From contig NZ_VMHN01000001.1 of assembly GCF_008795955.1 (NCBI RefSeq), positions 1,426,001-1,490,000 on the forward strand: a stretch of 64,000 bases of DNA, in the 5' to 3' direction. Of this stretch, positions 39,632 through 47,526 are shown piece after piece. Made by a program: the position numbers and the translations under genes. The notes beneath the pieces were generated by a model. It searched no databases and had not been told where the DNA came from. It saw nothing but the letters and a program-made list of their open reading frames with translations. The DNA comes from Marinobacter denitrificans (lineage in GTDB: Bacteria; Pseudomonadota; Gammaproteobacteria; Pseudomonadales; Oleiphilaceae). Position 1 is the stretch's first letter. Every line of letters starts with the position of its first letter.

Positions 39632-40524
39632 CCCTGCTCAAGCATCCTCGACAGACGTGCGTCCTTGGCCTGCCATTGCTCAGCCAGCCAGTTCTTCACA
39701 TTCTTGCGGTGCTCGGCGTCCGTCGCATAATCCCGCCCCTTGAGGTGCTCGGGAATTGCCACGGTGTCGATCTCCATTTTCACCTCGCTGACCCTTCCGC
39801 ACATGAAATCCCAGAAGGTGGGCGCCCTCCCCGGATAGGCGATAGTCACATCCACCAGGGTTTCGATTGCGTCCCCCATGGCATCCAGCACAAACGCCAC
39901 ACCGCCAGCCTTGGGGGTCAGCAGATGGGTGTACTTTGATTTTTGCTGGTCGTGCTTGGCCTGGGTAAAACGGGTACCTTCTACGAAGTTCATGACGCTG
40001 ACCGGGGTGTAGCGAAACTTTTCGCAGGCCTGCCGGGTCGCTTTCAGATCTTCGCCGCGTTTTTCCGGGTGCTTGATCAGGTATTCGCGGGTGTAACGCT
40101 TCATGAACGGGAAATCCAGCCCCCACCAGGCCAGGCCAATCACCGGCACCCAGATCAGTTGCTGTTTGAGGAAGAACTTGAGAAACGGTGCCCGGTGGTT
40201 GAAGACCCGTTGCATGGCGAAGATGTCGACCCAGCTCTGATGGTTACTGAGCACCAGATACCAGCTTTCCCGTTTGAGTTTTTCATCCCCGTGGACGGTC
40301 CACCTGGTGTCCTGGGTGAGTTTCATCCAGCCGGTGTTGCAGGCCACCCAGGCTTCGGCAATCCAGATAATGACTTTGGTGCACAGAACACGGAAACCGG
40401 TATGGGGGACAATGAGTTTGAGAATTGCCGGAATGTAGAGAAGCAGGCACCAGAACAGGGTATTGAGACCAAGGAGAATGGAGCTGATAACGCCGATGAC
40501 CGGGGCTGGCAGGAAGCTGAGCAT
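39628..40524 (-). CDS. PlsC-family membrane acyltransferase (YihG-like)
   Basis: 298 residues. N-terminal membrane helix (about 10-40), then the acyltransferase HX4D motif NHQSWVD (H95, D100) and EGTR at 182-185 within NFVEGTRF. Length and layout fit the YihG/probable 1-acylglycerol-3-phosphate acyltransferase group, which transfers acyl chains in phospholipid metabolism at the inner membrane. The start at 40524 has AGGA upstream. Divergent from the PhaC-like gene, with hairpin copy 4 between. Confidence 0.9.
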   Translation of the reverse strand: MLSFLPAPVIGVISSILLGLNTLFWCLLLYIPAILKLIVPHTGFRVLCTKVIIWIAEAWVACNTGWMKLTQDTRWTVHGDEKLKRESWYLVLSNHQSWVDIFAMQRVFNHRAPFLKFFLKQQLIWVPVIGLAWWGLDFPFMKRYTREYLIKHPEKRGEDLKATRQACEKFRYTPVSVMNFVEGTRFTQAKHDQQKSKYTHLLTPKAGGVAFVLDAMGDAIETLVDVTIAYPGRAPTFWDFMCGRVSEVKMEIDTVAIPEHLKGRDYATDAEHRKNVKNWLAEQWQAKDARLSRMLEQG

Positions 40525-40682
40525 GATTGTCCTGTTGTTGGTTTTTTACGATGGCTGAATGATACCAATGGTTGGCAGGTTTGGGCAGTGGCCTGAAGTG
40601 ACCGGTTTGCCATTGGGGGTGGACGTTCTTGCCATAGTTCTGGCCTGTGGAGATAGTCTAGTCTTGTTGGGCCTTTGTGGCT
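40525..40682. other. Upstream half of the 339-base divergent gap before the PhaC-like gene
   Basis: The gap 40525-40863 holds hairpin copy 4 at 40683-40791 and otherwise presumably two divergent promoters. I see no gene, no clear -35/-10 pair and no other repeat in the remaining bases. Confidence 0.4.
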
Positions 40683-40791
40683 GTGCAGGTATGAAAGCCC
40701 TTTCCCGGACACGCCGTGAACCCATCCATGGGGGCTCGGCATTGCCATCCATGGCAATGCACGGTCCGGGAAAGGGCTTTCATACCTGCAC
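40683..40791 (+). repeat. Long-hairpin repeat copy 4 (28-bp stem, 53-nt diverged loop)
   Basis: Arms 40683-40710 and 40764-40791 are perfect 28-bp inverted repeats. The 53-nt loop begins ACGC and ends GCACG like copies 1-3 but is otherwise diverged. It keeps two internal hairpins with the same ATCCAT apex, on changed stems: CCC/GGG and GCATTGCC/GGCAATGC. The same layout with different paired bases indicates selection or correction acting on structure. Located between divergent genes. Confidence 0.85.
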
Positions 40792-40863
40792 GATCAGGCT
40801 TGTGTGCCAGCCGCCCGTTTTCATTCAGAACAGGTTAGCGACTTTCATATTATGGAAACCTCT

Positions 40864-42015
40864 ATGCCCGACCCGCTGAAATATGCCTTCAACAAAGCCT
40901 CGGGGCTGACCCGACAGACGGCGCTTTATGCCGGTAACGCCTTTGACCGGGTCTTCCGCGCCGCCAGCCTGGTGCAGGCGGGCCAGACGCCGTTCGAGAC
41001 CCTGTACACCGATGGGCTGGTGAGCCTGCGATATTACCCGCCGCTGGCCGAGGACTTTATTGAGCTGGACGGTGAAATGATCGATGTGGAGCGCACGCCC
41101 CATAGAACACCGATCGTGATCGTGCCGCCACTGGCAGTGAATATGCTGATCTACGACCTGTTTCCCCAGCGCAGCCTGGTGCGGTTCCTGCGGGCGAAGG
41201 GGTTTGAGGTGTATCTGATCGACTGGGGTGTGCCTACGCGGCAGCACAGCCACTACAACCTTCACACCTACGTGGCGGAGCTTCTGCCGGCGTATCTGAA
41301 CCGGGTGCGGGAGCACAGTGGCGAGCAGGAGCTGTCGCTGCACGGCTGGAGTCTGGGCGGGATGTTTACCCTTTTCTACTCAGCCCTCAGCCGCGACCAG
41401 CACATCCGCAACGCCATTGTGCTGGGCTCCCCCATCGACAGCCACGCCTCCGGCCTGATGGGGCTGATGTACCAGCGGGTCTCCGACGTTGCCGAGTTCG
41501 TCCGCAAGCGCACCGGCTTCCGCCTCCACGACGTCAAACCCCACTGGTTCCACACCCCCGGCTGGGCCAACACCATCGGCTTCAAGCTCACCAACCCCAT
41601 CGGCAGCGTGATGGGCTACTGGGAACTCATCGTCCGCCTGGGCGATCGCGACTTCGTCGCCAGCCACGCCACCACCTCCGCCTTCCTCGACCGCATGGTT
41701 GCCTACCCCGGCGGCATCGTTCAGGACGCCGTGGTGCGCCTGTGGATCGACAACGACCTCTCCCGCGGCCAGATCCAGATCGGCGAAGACATTGCCCGCC
41801 TGGAAAACGTAAACGCCAACTTACTCGCCATCGCCGGCGACAGCGACACCCTGGCAACACCCGGCGCGGTCAAACGGATTGAGGACCACGTCAGCTCAAA
41901 GGAGGTCACCTTCCGGGTTACCCCCGGTGGGCACATGGGCATTCTGGCCGGGAGCAGGGCGCCGAAGGAAAGCTGGATGGAAATGGCGGAGTGGCTGGCG
42001 GCAAGATCGGACTGA
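40864..42015 (+). CDS. PhaC-like alpha/beta hydrolase with Ser nucleophile
   Basis: 383 residues from the ATG at 40864; an ATG at 40852 is an alternative. The sequence follows the PHA synthase family (IVIVPPLAVNMLIYDLFPQRS, FEVYLIDWGVPT, TPGGHMGILAGSRA). However, the elbow is GWSLGG with Ser163 where true synthases have Cys, so hydrolase, depolymerase or acyltransferase activity is more likely than polymerisation. No phaA/B or phasin gene is nearby. A hairpin repeat lies just upstream and another just downstream. Confidence 0.8.
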   Translation: MPDPLKYAFNKASGLTRQTALYAGNAFDRVFRAASLVQAGQTPFETLYTDGLVSLRYYPPLAEDFIELDGEMIDVERTPHRTPIVIVPPLAVNMLIYDLFPQRSLVRFLRAKGFEVYLIDWGVPTRQHSHYNLHTYVAELLPAYLNRVREHSGEQELSLHGWSLGGMFTLFYSALSRDQHIRNAIVLGSPIDSHASGLMGLMYQRVSDVAEFVRKRTGFRLHDVKPHWFHTPGWANTIGFKLTNPIGSVMGYWELIVRLGDRDFVASHATTSAFLDRMVAYPGGIVQDAVVRLWIDNDLSRGQIQIGEDIARLENVNANLLAIAGDSDTLATPGAVKRIEDHVSSKEVTFRVTPGGHMGILAGSRAPKESWMEMAEWLAARSD

Positions 42016-42063
42016 ATCACCTGACCTCCAAACCTCGGACGGCCGTCACAAGAGTTGAACGCG

Positions 42064-42170
42064 CGGCTCGGGAAGGGCTATCCAAAACTGTGCGGAGCCA
42101 TGGATGGCGGAGCCCAAGCGCCACATGGATGTGCCGAAGGAGCGTGTTTTGGATAGCCCTTCCCGAGCCG
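42064..42170 (-). repeat. Long-hairpin repeat copy 2 (25-bp stem, 57-nt conserved loop, inverted)
   Basis: Arms 42064-42088 and 42146-42170 are perfect 25-bp inverted repeats. Read on the minus strand, the 57-nt loop matches copy 1 at all but two positions. It fills the gap between the convergent PhaC-like and haloacid dehalogenase genes, 16 bases from the latter's stop, so here it could also act as a terminator. Confidence 0.9.
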
Positions 42171-42186
42171 TGCAGCCACCAGAAAG

Positions 42187-42858
42187 TCAGAGGTTCGCCA
42201 AAGTCGCGGGCAACTCCGAAAGACTACGAACCACCGCATTAGGCTCAATCCCCCAGTCCTCAAATACCTTCCCCGAATCCCGCTGAACCCAGATGGCCAT
42301 CAAACCCGCCGCCCGGGCCCCGATAACATCCCAGGCATTGCTCGAAACCAGACACAACGGCTGATCTAGCGCCCCCGTCGCCCGCCGCGCATAGGCATAC
42401 ACCGCCGGGTCCGGCTTGAAACTCCTGATGTCATCCACCGACACCAGCCCATCAAACATCGCCAGCAGGTCATTGTGACCCAGCACCTTCTCAAGCGCCG
42501 GATAGGTGCCGTTGGAGAACGCAAACATCAGATAATCCCCTTCCAGGGACTTCAACGCCGGCAAGGAATCCTCAAAAGCAGGCAGGGAGAGATAGGCCCC
42601 CATCAACTCATCCTCGCGATCCTGACTCAGCTCGAACCCATGGCTGGCCATCGCGTATCGCAATGCCTGACGGGTGCAAACCCCGAAATCCTCGTACATC
42701 CGCATCAGCCCCTTGCGAAAGGAAAACTCCAGCTGCTTCTCCCGCCATTGTGAGCTCACCGATTCCGCAGCATCGCCGGCATCCGGAGCCAACAGGTCAG
42801 CCATTCCCAGTGGATCCACCAGGGTTCCATACACATCAAATGCCAGTATTGGTTTCAT
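42187..42858 (-). CDS. Haloacid dehalogenase type II (HAD superfamily)
   Basis: 223 residues from the ATG at 42858, with AAGGAG upstream; a second ATG at 42876 lacks a site. HAD motif I has nucleophile Asp8 (AFDVYGTLVD), motif II AFSNGTY, a Lys in SFKPDP, and SSNAWDVIGARAAG matches L-2-haloacid dehalogenases. It would hydrolyse short 2-haloacids, though related phosphatases share the fold. Divergent from a LysR regulator, with a palindrome between them. Confidence 0.85.
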   Translation of the reverse strand: MKPILAFDVYGTLVDPLGMADLLAPDAGDAAESVSSQWREKQLEFSFRKGLMRMYEDFGVCTRQALRYAMASHGFELSQDREDELMGAYLSLPAFEDSLPALKSLEGDYLMFAFSNGTYPALEKVLGHNDLLAMFDGLVSVDDIRSFKPDPAVYAYARRATGALDQPLCLVSSNAWDVIGARAAGLMAIWVQRDSGKVFEDWGIEPNAVVRSLSELPATLANL

Positions 42859-42919
42859 CGGGCTCTCCTTTGTCATGGTTTCAACCAGATCTCATACCTG
42901 ACCATGCCGAAACCGTATC

Positions 42920-42933
42920 TGAATGTACATTCA
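42920..42933. promoter_or_regulatory. Perfect palindrome in the dehalogenase/lysR divergent promoter
   Basis: TGAATGTACATTCA is a perfect 14-base palindrome, 61 bases before the dehalogenase start and 58 bases before the lysR start. It is a candidate operator for the adjacent LysR-type regulator, although it does not show the classic T-N11-A form exactly. Confidence 0.45.
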
Positions 42934-42991
42934 AAATTCCTCGTGGAGCGTGCCATAGCAGCCCCCCGGCACATAGCGTACACTTCCATTC

Positions 42992-43903
42992 ATGAACTCA
43001 ATTGATACATTCAACCTCGACATTCGCTCCCTGAGCACCTTCATTGCCGTACTGGACGAAGGCAGTGTATCCAGGGCCGCCGTGCGCCTGGGGGTCAGCC
43101 AGTCGGCGGTCAGCCATACCCTGGAGCGTCTGCGTCAGGCCCTGGGAGATCCCCTGTTCGTGAAATCAGGCCGCGGCATTGTGTCCACCCGGTATGCCGT
43201 CCAGGCCGCCCCTCACATACGCCAGATACTGGACGACCTCCACTCCCTGTCCTCCGGCCCACCGTTCACCCCGGCCAGCGCCGAATTCACCTTCACTATT
43301 GCGGCCAACGACTACCAGCGCGACCTGTTGTTGCCCGGCTTGCTCTCGGTCCTCCGGCGTGAAGCACCCGGCATCCGCCTACAAGTAATCCCCTCTGGCA
43401 TACCCACTGCCGACATGCTGCGCAAGGACCTGTGCGACCTGATTATCTCGCCCCATGCCCCGGAAGCCACAGACATCATGCAGCGGGGGCTGATGGCAGA
43501 CCGGATGGTTGTATTCTACGACCCGGATCACCGGCAGGCCCCTGATTCACTTGCGGATTATCTGAAAGCCGATCACATTGGCATCCTGTTCGGCACCGGT
43601 GAAAAAACCGCGCTTGAAGACTCCTTATCCGCCCGTGGCCTTACCCGAAGAACCGTTGTGACCGTAGCCAACTTTTCCGGGTTGTCCGGATTCCTGCGCG
43701 GCACAGACATGCTCGCCACGGCGCCCAAACGCATGAGTGAACACTTACTGCGAGACTTTGCCACTGCGCCCCTGCCCTTTGAATACAAGCCGTTTACCAT
43801 GCTGATGCTATGGCACAAGCGTAATCAGAACGACCCAGCCCACCGCTGGATCCGCAACCACGTTAATGGCGTTGCTGCGACAATGAACGACCTCACCAGC
43901 TAA
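42992..43903 (+). CDS. LysR-family transcriptional regulator
   Basis: 303 residues. The N-terminal helix-turn-helix is clear (LSTFIAVLDEGSVSRAAVRLGVSQSAVSHTLERLRQALGDPLFVK), preceding a substrate-binding domain of PBP2 type (FTFTIAANDYQRDLLLPGLL). It belongs to the NodD/LinR-like subgroup by its start. Likely targets are the divergent haloacid dehalogenase and itself. Effector unknown. Confidence 0.92.
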   Translation: MNSIDTFNLDIRSLSTFIAVLDEGSVSRAAVRLGVSQSAVSHTLERLRQALGDPLFVKSGRGIVSTRYAVQAAPHIRQILDDLHSLSSGPPFTPASAEFTFTIAANDYQRDLLLPGLLSVLRREAPGIRLQVIPSGIPTADMLRKDLCDLIISPHAPEATDIMQRGLMADRMVVFYDPDHRQAPDSLADYLKADHIGILFGTGEKTALEDSLSARGLTRRTVVTVANFSGLSGFLRGTDMLATAPKRMSEHLLRDFATAPLPFEYKPFTMLMLWHKRNQNDPAHRWIRNHVNGVAATMNDLTS

Positions 43904-44039
43904 CCCATCTGCTTTGTTCATACGTTGTATGAAACAGACGGCCGTTATCAGGGCTGGGTTAGTGCGTAGACTTACAGCATTGTTTCAGGTAGCAGCGGGT
44001 GGGCCACCCGCTGCGTTCGAGAGCTACGCAGGAAAGAAG

Positions 44040-45245
44040 ATGCTCGCATTAACCAGTATATGGACAACGATATTATTAGCCGCCGCCGTGGCCTTAGGGC
44101 CGCTGGCGATCGACATGTACCTGCCCGCCTTGCCCAGCATGGGAGAATCCCTGTCGGCAGGTACCGGGCAGGTCCAGCTGACGCTGAGTGTTTACATGGC
44201 CGGCTTCGCGGTCGCCCAGCTGGTCTGCGGCCCGCTGGCAGACCGTTTCGGCCGCAAGCCCATCATGATCGGCGGTTTTCTGCTGTTTGCGGTTACCAGC
44301 GTGATCTGTGCCCTTGCCACCAACATTGAAACCCTGGTTCTGGCCCGCTTTCTTCAGGCCCTTGGTGGCTCTGCCGGGCCGGTACTTGGTCGCGCGGCAG
44401 TGCGGGATATCTATTCGCCACGAGAAGCGGCGAAAATCATGGCCATCCTTGCCAGCATCATGGCCTTGGCCCCGGCAGTCGCCCCGACGATTGGCGGAAT
44501 TATGGTGGTCGGGCTGGGATGGCCGTCGATATTCCTGGCCCTCGGCGGTTATGCACTTGTGATGGCGGTAGTGGTGGCGGTCGGCATTCCGGAGCCGATG
44601 CATCCTGACCATCGTCAATCCCTGCGCATAAGGAGCCTGCTGAAGAATTATCGGGCGATAGCGTCAGATATCAGCTTCCTGGGCTACACCCTGACCAATT
44701 CCCTGACCTTCGCCGGCCTGTTTGCGTTTCTGTCCGGATCCTCGTTTGTGCTGATCGATTTCCTGGGTGTAAAACCCCAGCATTTCGGACTGTTCTTCGC
44801 CTGTATCGTCGCCGGCTACATCGTTGGCAACCTGACCGCCATTCGCCTCGGCCGCCAGCTCGTACCGGACCAGATTCTGGTCAGAGGGCTGGTTCTTTCT
44901 GTTGCCGGTGGCGGGCTGATGACAGCCTTGGCGATAGCACAGGTCTACAGCGTATGGGCTGTCATACTGCCCCAGATGTTGTTCATGATGGGCGTTGGCA
45001 TGGTACTTCCCCAGACCATGGCCGGTGCACTCGCCAACTTCCCCCAGATGGCCGGTTCGGCATCGGCACTTTTCGGCTTTACCCAGATGGCGGTAGCAGC
45101 CGCTATCGGCATGCTGGTGGGGCATTTCCACGACGGTACCTCCCTGGTGATGGCGGCTATTATTGTCACCTGTGCCATCGCAGCCCTGGCCAGCTACCTG
45201 ATGCTGGTCCAGCGGCACCCGGCTCCCGGATTTGAGCCAGCCTGA
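44040..45245 (+). CDS. Bcr/CflA family drug-resistance MFS exporter
   Basis: 401 residues with 12 predicted membrane segments. The family motif LGPLAIDMYLPALPSM follows the first helix, and the MFS loop 2-3 motif GPLADRFGRKPIMIGG is intact. It would export small molecules by proton antiport. The ATG at 44040 has AGGAAAG upstream; an open frame reaching 43914 lacks a signal for translation. The gap after lysR holds nothing I recognise. Confidence 0.9.
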   Translation: MLALTSIWTTILLAAAVALGPLAIDMYLPALPSMGESLSAGTGQVQLTLSVYMAGFAVAQLVCGPLADRFGRKPIMIGGFLLFAVTSVICALATNIETLVLARFLQALGGSAGPVLGRAAVRDIYSPREAAKIMAILASIMALAPAVAPTIGGIMVVGLGWPSIFLALGGYALVMAVVVAVGIPEPMHPDHRQSLRIRSLLKNYRAIASDISFLGYTLTNSLTFAGLFAFLSGSSFVLIDFLGVKPQHFGLFFACIVAGYIVGNLTAIRLGRQLVPDQILVRGLVLSVAGGGLMTALAIAQVYSVWAVILPQMLFMMGVGMVLPQTMAGALANFPQMAGSASALFGFTQMAVAAAIGMLVGHFHDGTSLVMAAIIVTCAIAALASYLMLVQRHPAPGFEPA

Positions 45246-45347
45246 CACCCATTTAATCGGCCTCTGGATGAAAAAGCATCCAAAATGGACTACACAGAGT
45301 AAGTTGTTAAACACAAATCCATCAGGCCAGCAAAAAGGGAGTTCCAA

Positions 45348-45845
45348 ATGAGCAACGTAACACTCGGCGGCGATCCGATTACCGTCAGCGGCACCTTGCC
45401 GCAACCGGGCGACACCGTCCCCGACTTCACCCTTACTACACAGGGTCTGGAAGACGTGACCCTCGACAAATGGGCTGGCAAGCGCAAAATACTCAACATC
45501 ATCCCCAGCATAGACACCCCGACCTGCGCCACGTCCACCCGCAAATTCAATGAAAAAGCCAATAACCTGGACAATACCGTAGTGCTGGTTATCTCGGCCG
45601 ACCTGCCCCCCGCCGCCAGCCGCTTCTGTGGCGCAGAAGGCCTGGAAAACGTCATCACCCTGTCCAGTTTCCGCAACTACAGCTTTCAACAGGACTATGG
45701 CGTAGCTATTCAGGATGGGCCACTTGCCGGCCTTTGTGCTCGCGCGGTGGTGGTTCTGGATGAAGACAACAAGGTTCTGCACAGTGAGTTGGTCGGTGAT
45801 ATCAAGGACGAGCCGGATTATGAGGCGGCTTTGAAGGCGCTTTGA
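45348..45845 (+). CDS. tpx: Thiol peroxidase
   Basis: 165 residues, standard Tpx length. Atypical 2-Cys peroxiredoxin with peroxidatic C60 ([11 protein letters not shown]) and resolving C94 ([11 protein letters not shown]). Reduces lipid and alkyl hydroperoxides using thioredoxin. GGGAG lies seven bases before the ATG. It is followed by two palindromic elements. Confidence 0.96.
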   Translation: MSNVTLGGDPITVSGTLPQPGDTVPDFTLTTQGLEDVTLDKWAGKRKILNIIPSIDTPTCATSTRKFNEKANNLDNTVVLVISADLPPAASRFCGAEGLENVITLSSFRNYSFQQDYGVAIQDGPLAGLCARAVVVLDEDNKVLHSELVGDIKDEPDYEAALKAL

Positions 45846-45869
45846 TTTTTCGAATGTTCAAGATTTAAC

Positions 45870-45897
45870 GTCGGATTACGCCTGCGGCTAATCCGAC
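45870..45897. repeat. REP-like palindrome
   Basis: GTCGGATTA and TAATCCGAC enclose CGCCTGCGGC, which can itself pair GCC with GGC. This motif recalls short intergenic palindromes common in proteobacterial genomes. Only 24 bases separate it from the tpx stop, so it may terminate tpx. Confidence 0.6.
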
Positions 45898-45921
45898 CGG
45901 AGATAGCTGTGTTGTCAGATC

Positions 45922-46013
45922 GAGCCGGGGGTGGGGTGTATTTTCCGGCGGGAAAAGGTGTGTGAGCAAAGCGAGTTCTTTTCCCATAGGAAAATACACC
46001 CCACCCCTGGCTC
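45922..46013. repeat. Long hairpin with unrelated loop (copy 5 type)
   Basis: Arms 45922-45946 and 45989-46013 form a 25-bp stem with one G-T mismatch (45927/46008). The 42-nt loop has an internal hairpin GGGAAAAG/CTTTTCCC and lacks ATCCAT. Stem length matches copies 1-3 exactly, suggesting a related class with a different loop. It lies 25 bases after the REP-like palindrome, between tpx and the MATE gene. Confidence 0.8.
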
Positions 46014-46095
46014 AGCCCCCAAAAGCCCGCAGGCTACCCGGCAAACCTGATAGAATCGCCCACCGAGTAACACACCAGGAACCAACACTACCAAC

Positions 46096-47427
46096 GTGAC
46101 CAACGCCTACTCCCAAGCCAGCCTGCCGCGCCAGTTGTTTACCATGACCTGGCCCATGCTCTTCGGTGTGCTGTCACTGATGACCTTCCAGCTGGTGGAC
46201 AGCGCCTTTATTGGCCAGTTAGGCCGTGACCCGTTGGCGGCGCTGGGCTTCACCCTGCCCATGCAACAGTTGATCATCGGCCTGCAGGTGGGCCTGGGCA
46301 TTGCCACCACGGCTATTATCTCCCGCACCCTGGGCGCAGGTGACCAGTTGCGGGCAGAACGCCTGGGTGGGCTGGTCGTTACCGTCGGTGCCACGCTGGT
46401 CATCATCCTTTGCGTCTGCCTGTGGTTGTTGCAGACCCGTATCATGGCTGCGCTTGGCGCGGAAGAGAGCCTGCTGCCACTGATCCGCAGCTACTGGATA
46501 CCCTGGCTGGTCTCCGCCTGGACCGGCGCAATGCTCTATTTCGGCTACAGCGTGTGCCGCTCCCATGGCGATACCAAACTGCCTGGCTACATGATGGTGG
46601 CCACCAGCCTGCTCAACATCGCTCTCGACCCGCTCTACATCTTCGTGTTCGACTGGGGCCTGCCCGGTGCCGCACTGGCCACCATTACCGCCTTCGGCGT
46701 TGGCTGCCTGTTCATCTACCCCAAGCTACTCCGTTGCGGCTGGTTGCGCTTTGACCTGAAACAACTGGCTCTGGGGAAAGCAGTCAGACAGCTGACCGGC
46801 ATTATGGCGCCCGCCATGGTCAGCCAGTTGATGCCACCGGTCTCAGCCATGGTGGCCACTGCATTGGTGGCCGGCTTTGGCTCTGCGGCCGTAGCAGCCT
46901 GGGGCCTGGGTACGCGCCTGGAGTTTTTCTCCATTGTGGTAGTGCTGGCCCTGACCATGTCCATGCCACCCATGGTTGGGCGCATGCTGGGGGCCGGCAA
47001 AATTGGCCAGATTCGCAAACTCGTGCGCCTGGCGGTTCGATTTGTGGTGGTCTGGCAACTGGTTATTGGTCTGATCTGGTTAATGGCCTCCGGGCTGGTA
47101 TCGGAACTGTTCACCAGCGACAGGGAGGTCAGCGATGTGCTGGGCAGCTATCTGGTTCGGGTGCCACTCAGCTACAGCGGCCTTGGAGTCTGTATGCTGA
47201 TGGTGTCGGTTTGCAACGCCCTTGGGCTGGCAATGCGTGCTCTGCTGGTATCCACCCTTCGCCTGTTCCTCTGTTTTCTGCCCTTTCTCTGGTTTGGCGC
47301 CCAGATTGGTGGCATCAACGGGCTGATGAGCGGTGCCTTAGCTGGTAACCTGTTGGCGGGAGCCATGGCTTATTCGTTCTACCGCCAGGGCATCCGGAAA
47401 CTGGCGGCCCAGCCCACCAGTTATTGA
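46096..47427 (+). CDS. MATE-family efflux transporter
   Basis: 443 residues with about 12 membrane segments in two homologous halves. Family blocks: TMTWPMLFGVLSLMTFQLVDSAFIGQLGRDPLAALGF at the start (NorM/DinF type) and the second-half equivalent near residue 250. It exports cationic drugs or metabolites with Na+ or H+. The start is GTG; AGGA lies about 14 bases upstream, which is long, but later starts would remove conserved residues. Confidence 0.88.
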   Translation: MTNAYSQASLPRQLFTMTWPMLFGVLSLMTFQLVDSAFIGQLGRDPLAALGFTLPMQQLIIGLQVGLGIATTAIISRTLGAGDQLRAERLGGLVVTVGATLVIILCVCLWLLQTRIMAALGAEESLLPLIRSYWIPWLVSAWTGAMLYFGYSVCRSHGDTKLPGYMMVATSLLNIALDPLYIFVFDWGLPGAALATITAFGVGCLFIYPKLLRCGWLRFDLKQLALGKAVRQLTGIMAPAMVSQLMPPVSAMVATALVAGFGSAAVAAWGLGTRLEFFSIVVVLALTMSMPPMVGRMLGAGKIGQIRKLVRLAVRFVVVWQLVIGLIWLMASGLVSELFTSDREVSDVLGSYLVRVPLSYSGLGVCMLMVSVCNALGLAMRALLVSTLRLFLCFLPFLWFGAQIGGINGLMSGALAGNLLAGAMAYSFYRQGIRKLAAQPTSY

Positions 47428-47526
47428 CTTATAAGAATGAAAAAGTCTCAAACATTGGCTATACATAAAGAATGCTAATAAGCTGAATGCGTTTAAGAAC
47501 TCACTCCTGACCGGCTGAATTCCGTT

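Noticed and set aside
42078-42263. Short frames reading through the hairpin loops (here, and at 33268-33546 and 53824-54012), sharing a MDGGAQASHG-like start
   Set aside because: They share peptide only because the loop DNA is repeated. No ribosome sites and no conserved protein outside the loop.
45265-45282. TGGATG-AAAAAG-CATCCA hairpin upstream of tpx
   Set aside because: Only 6 bp and no T-run; not supported as a terminator or operator.
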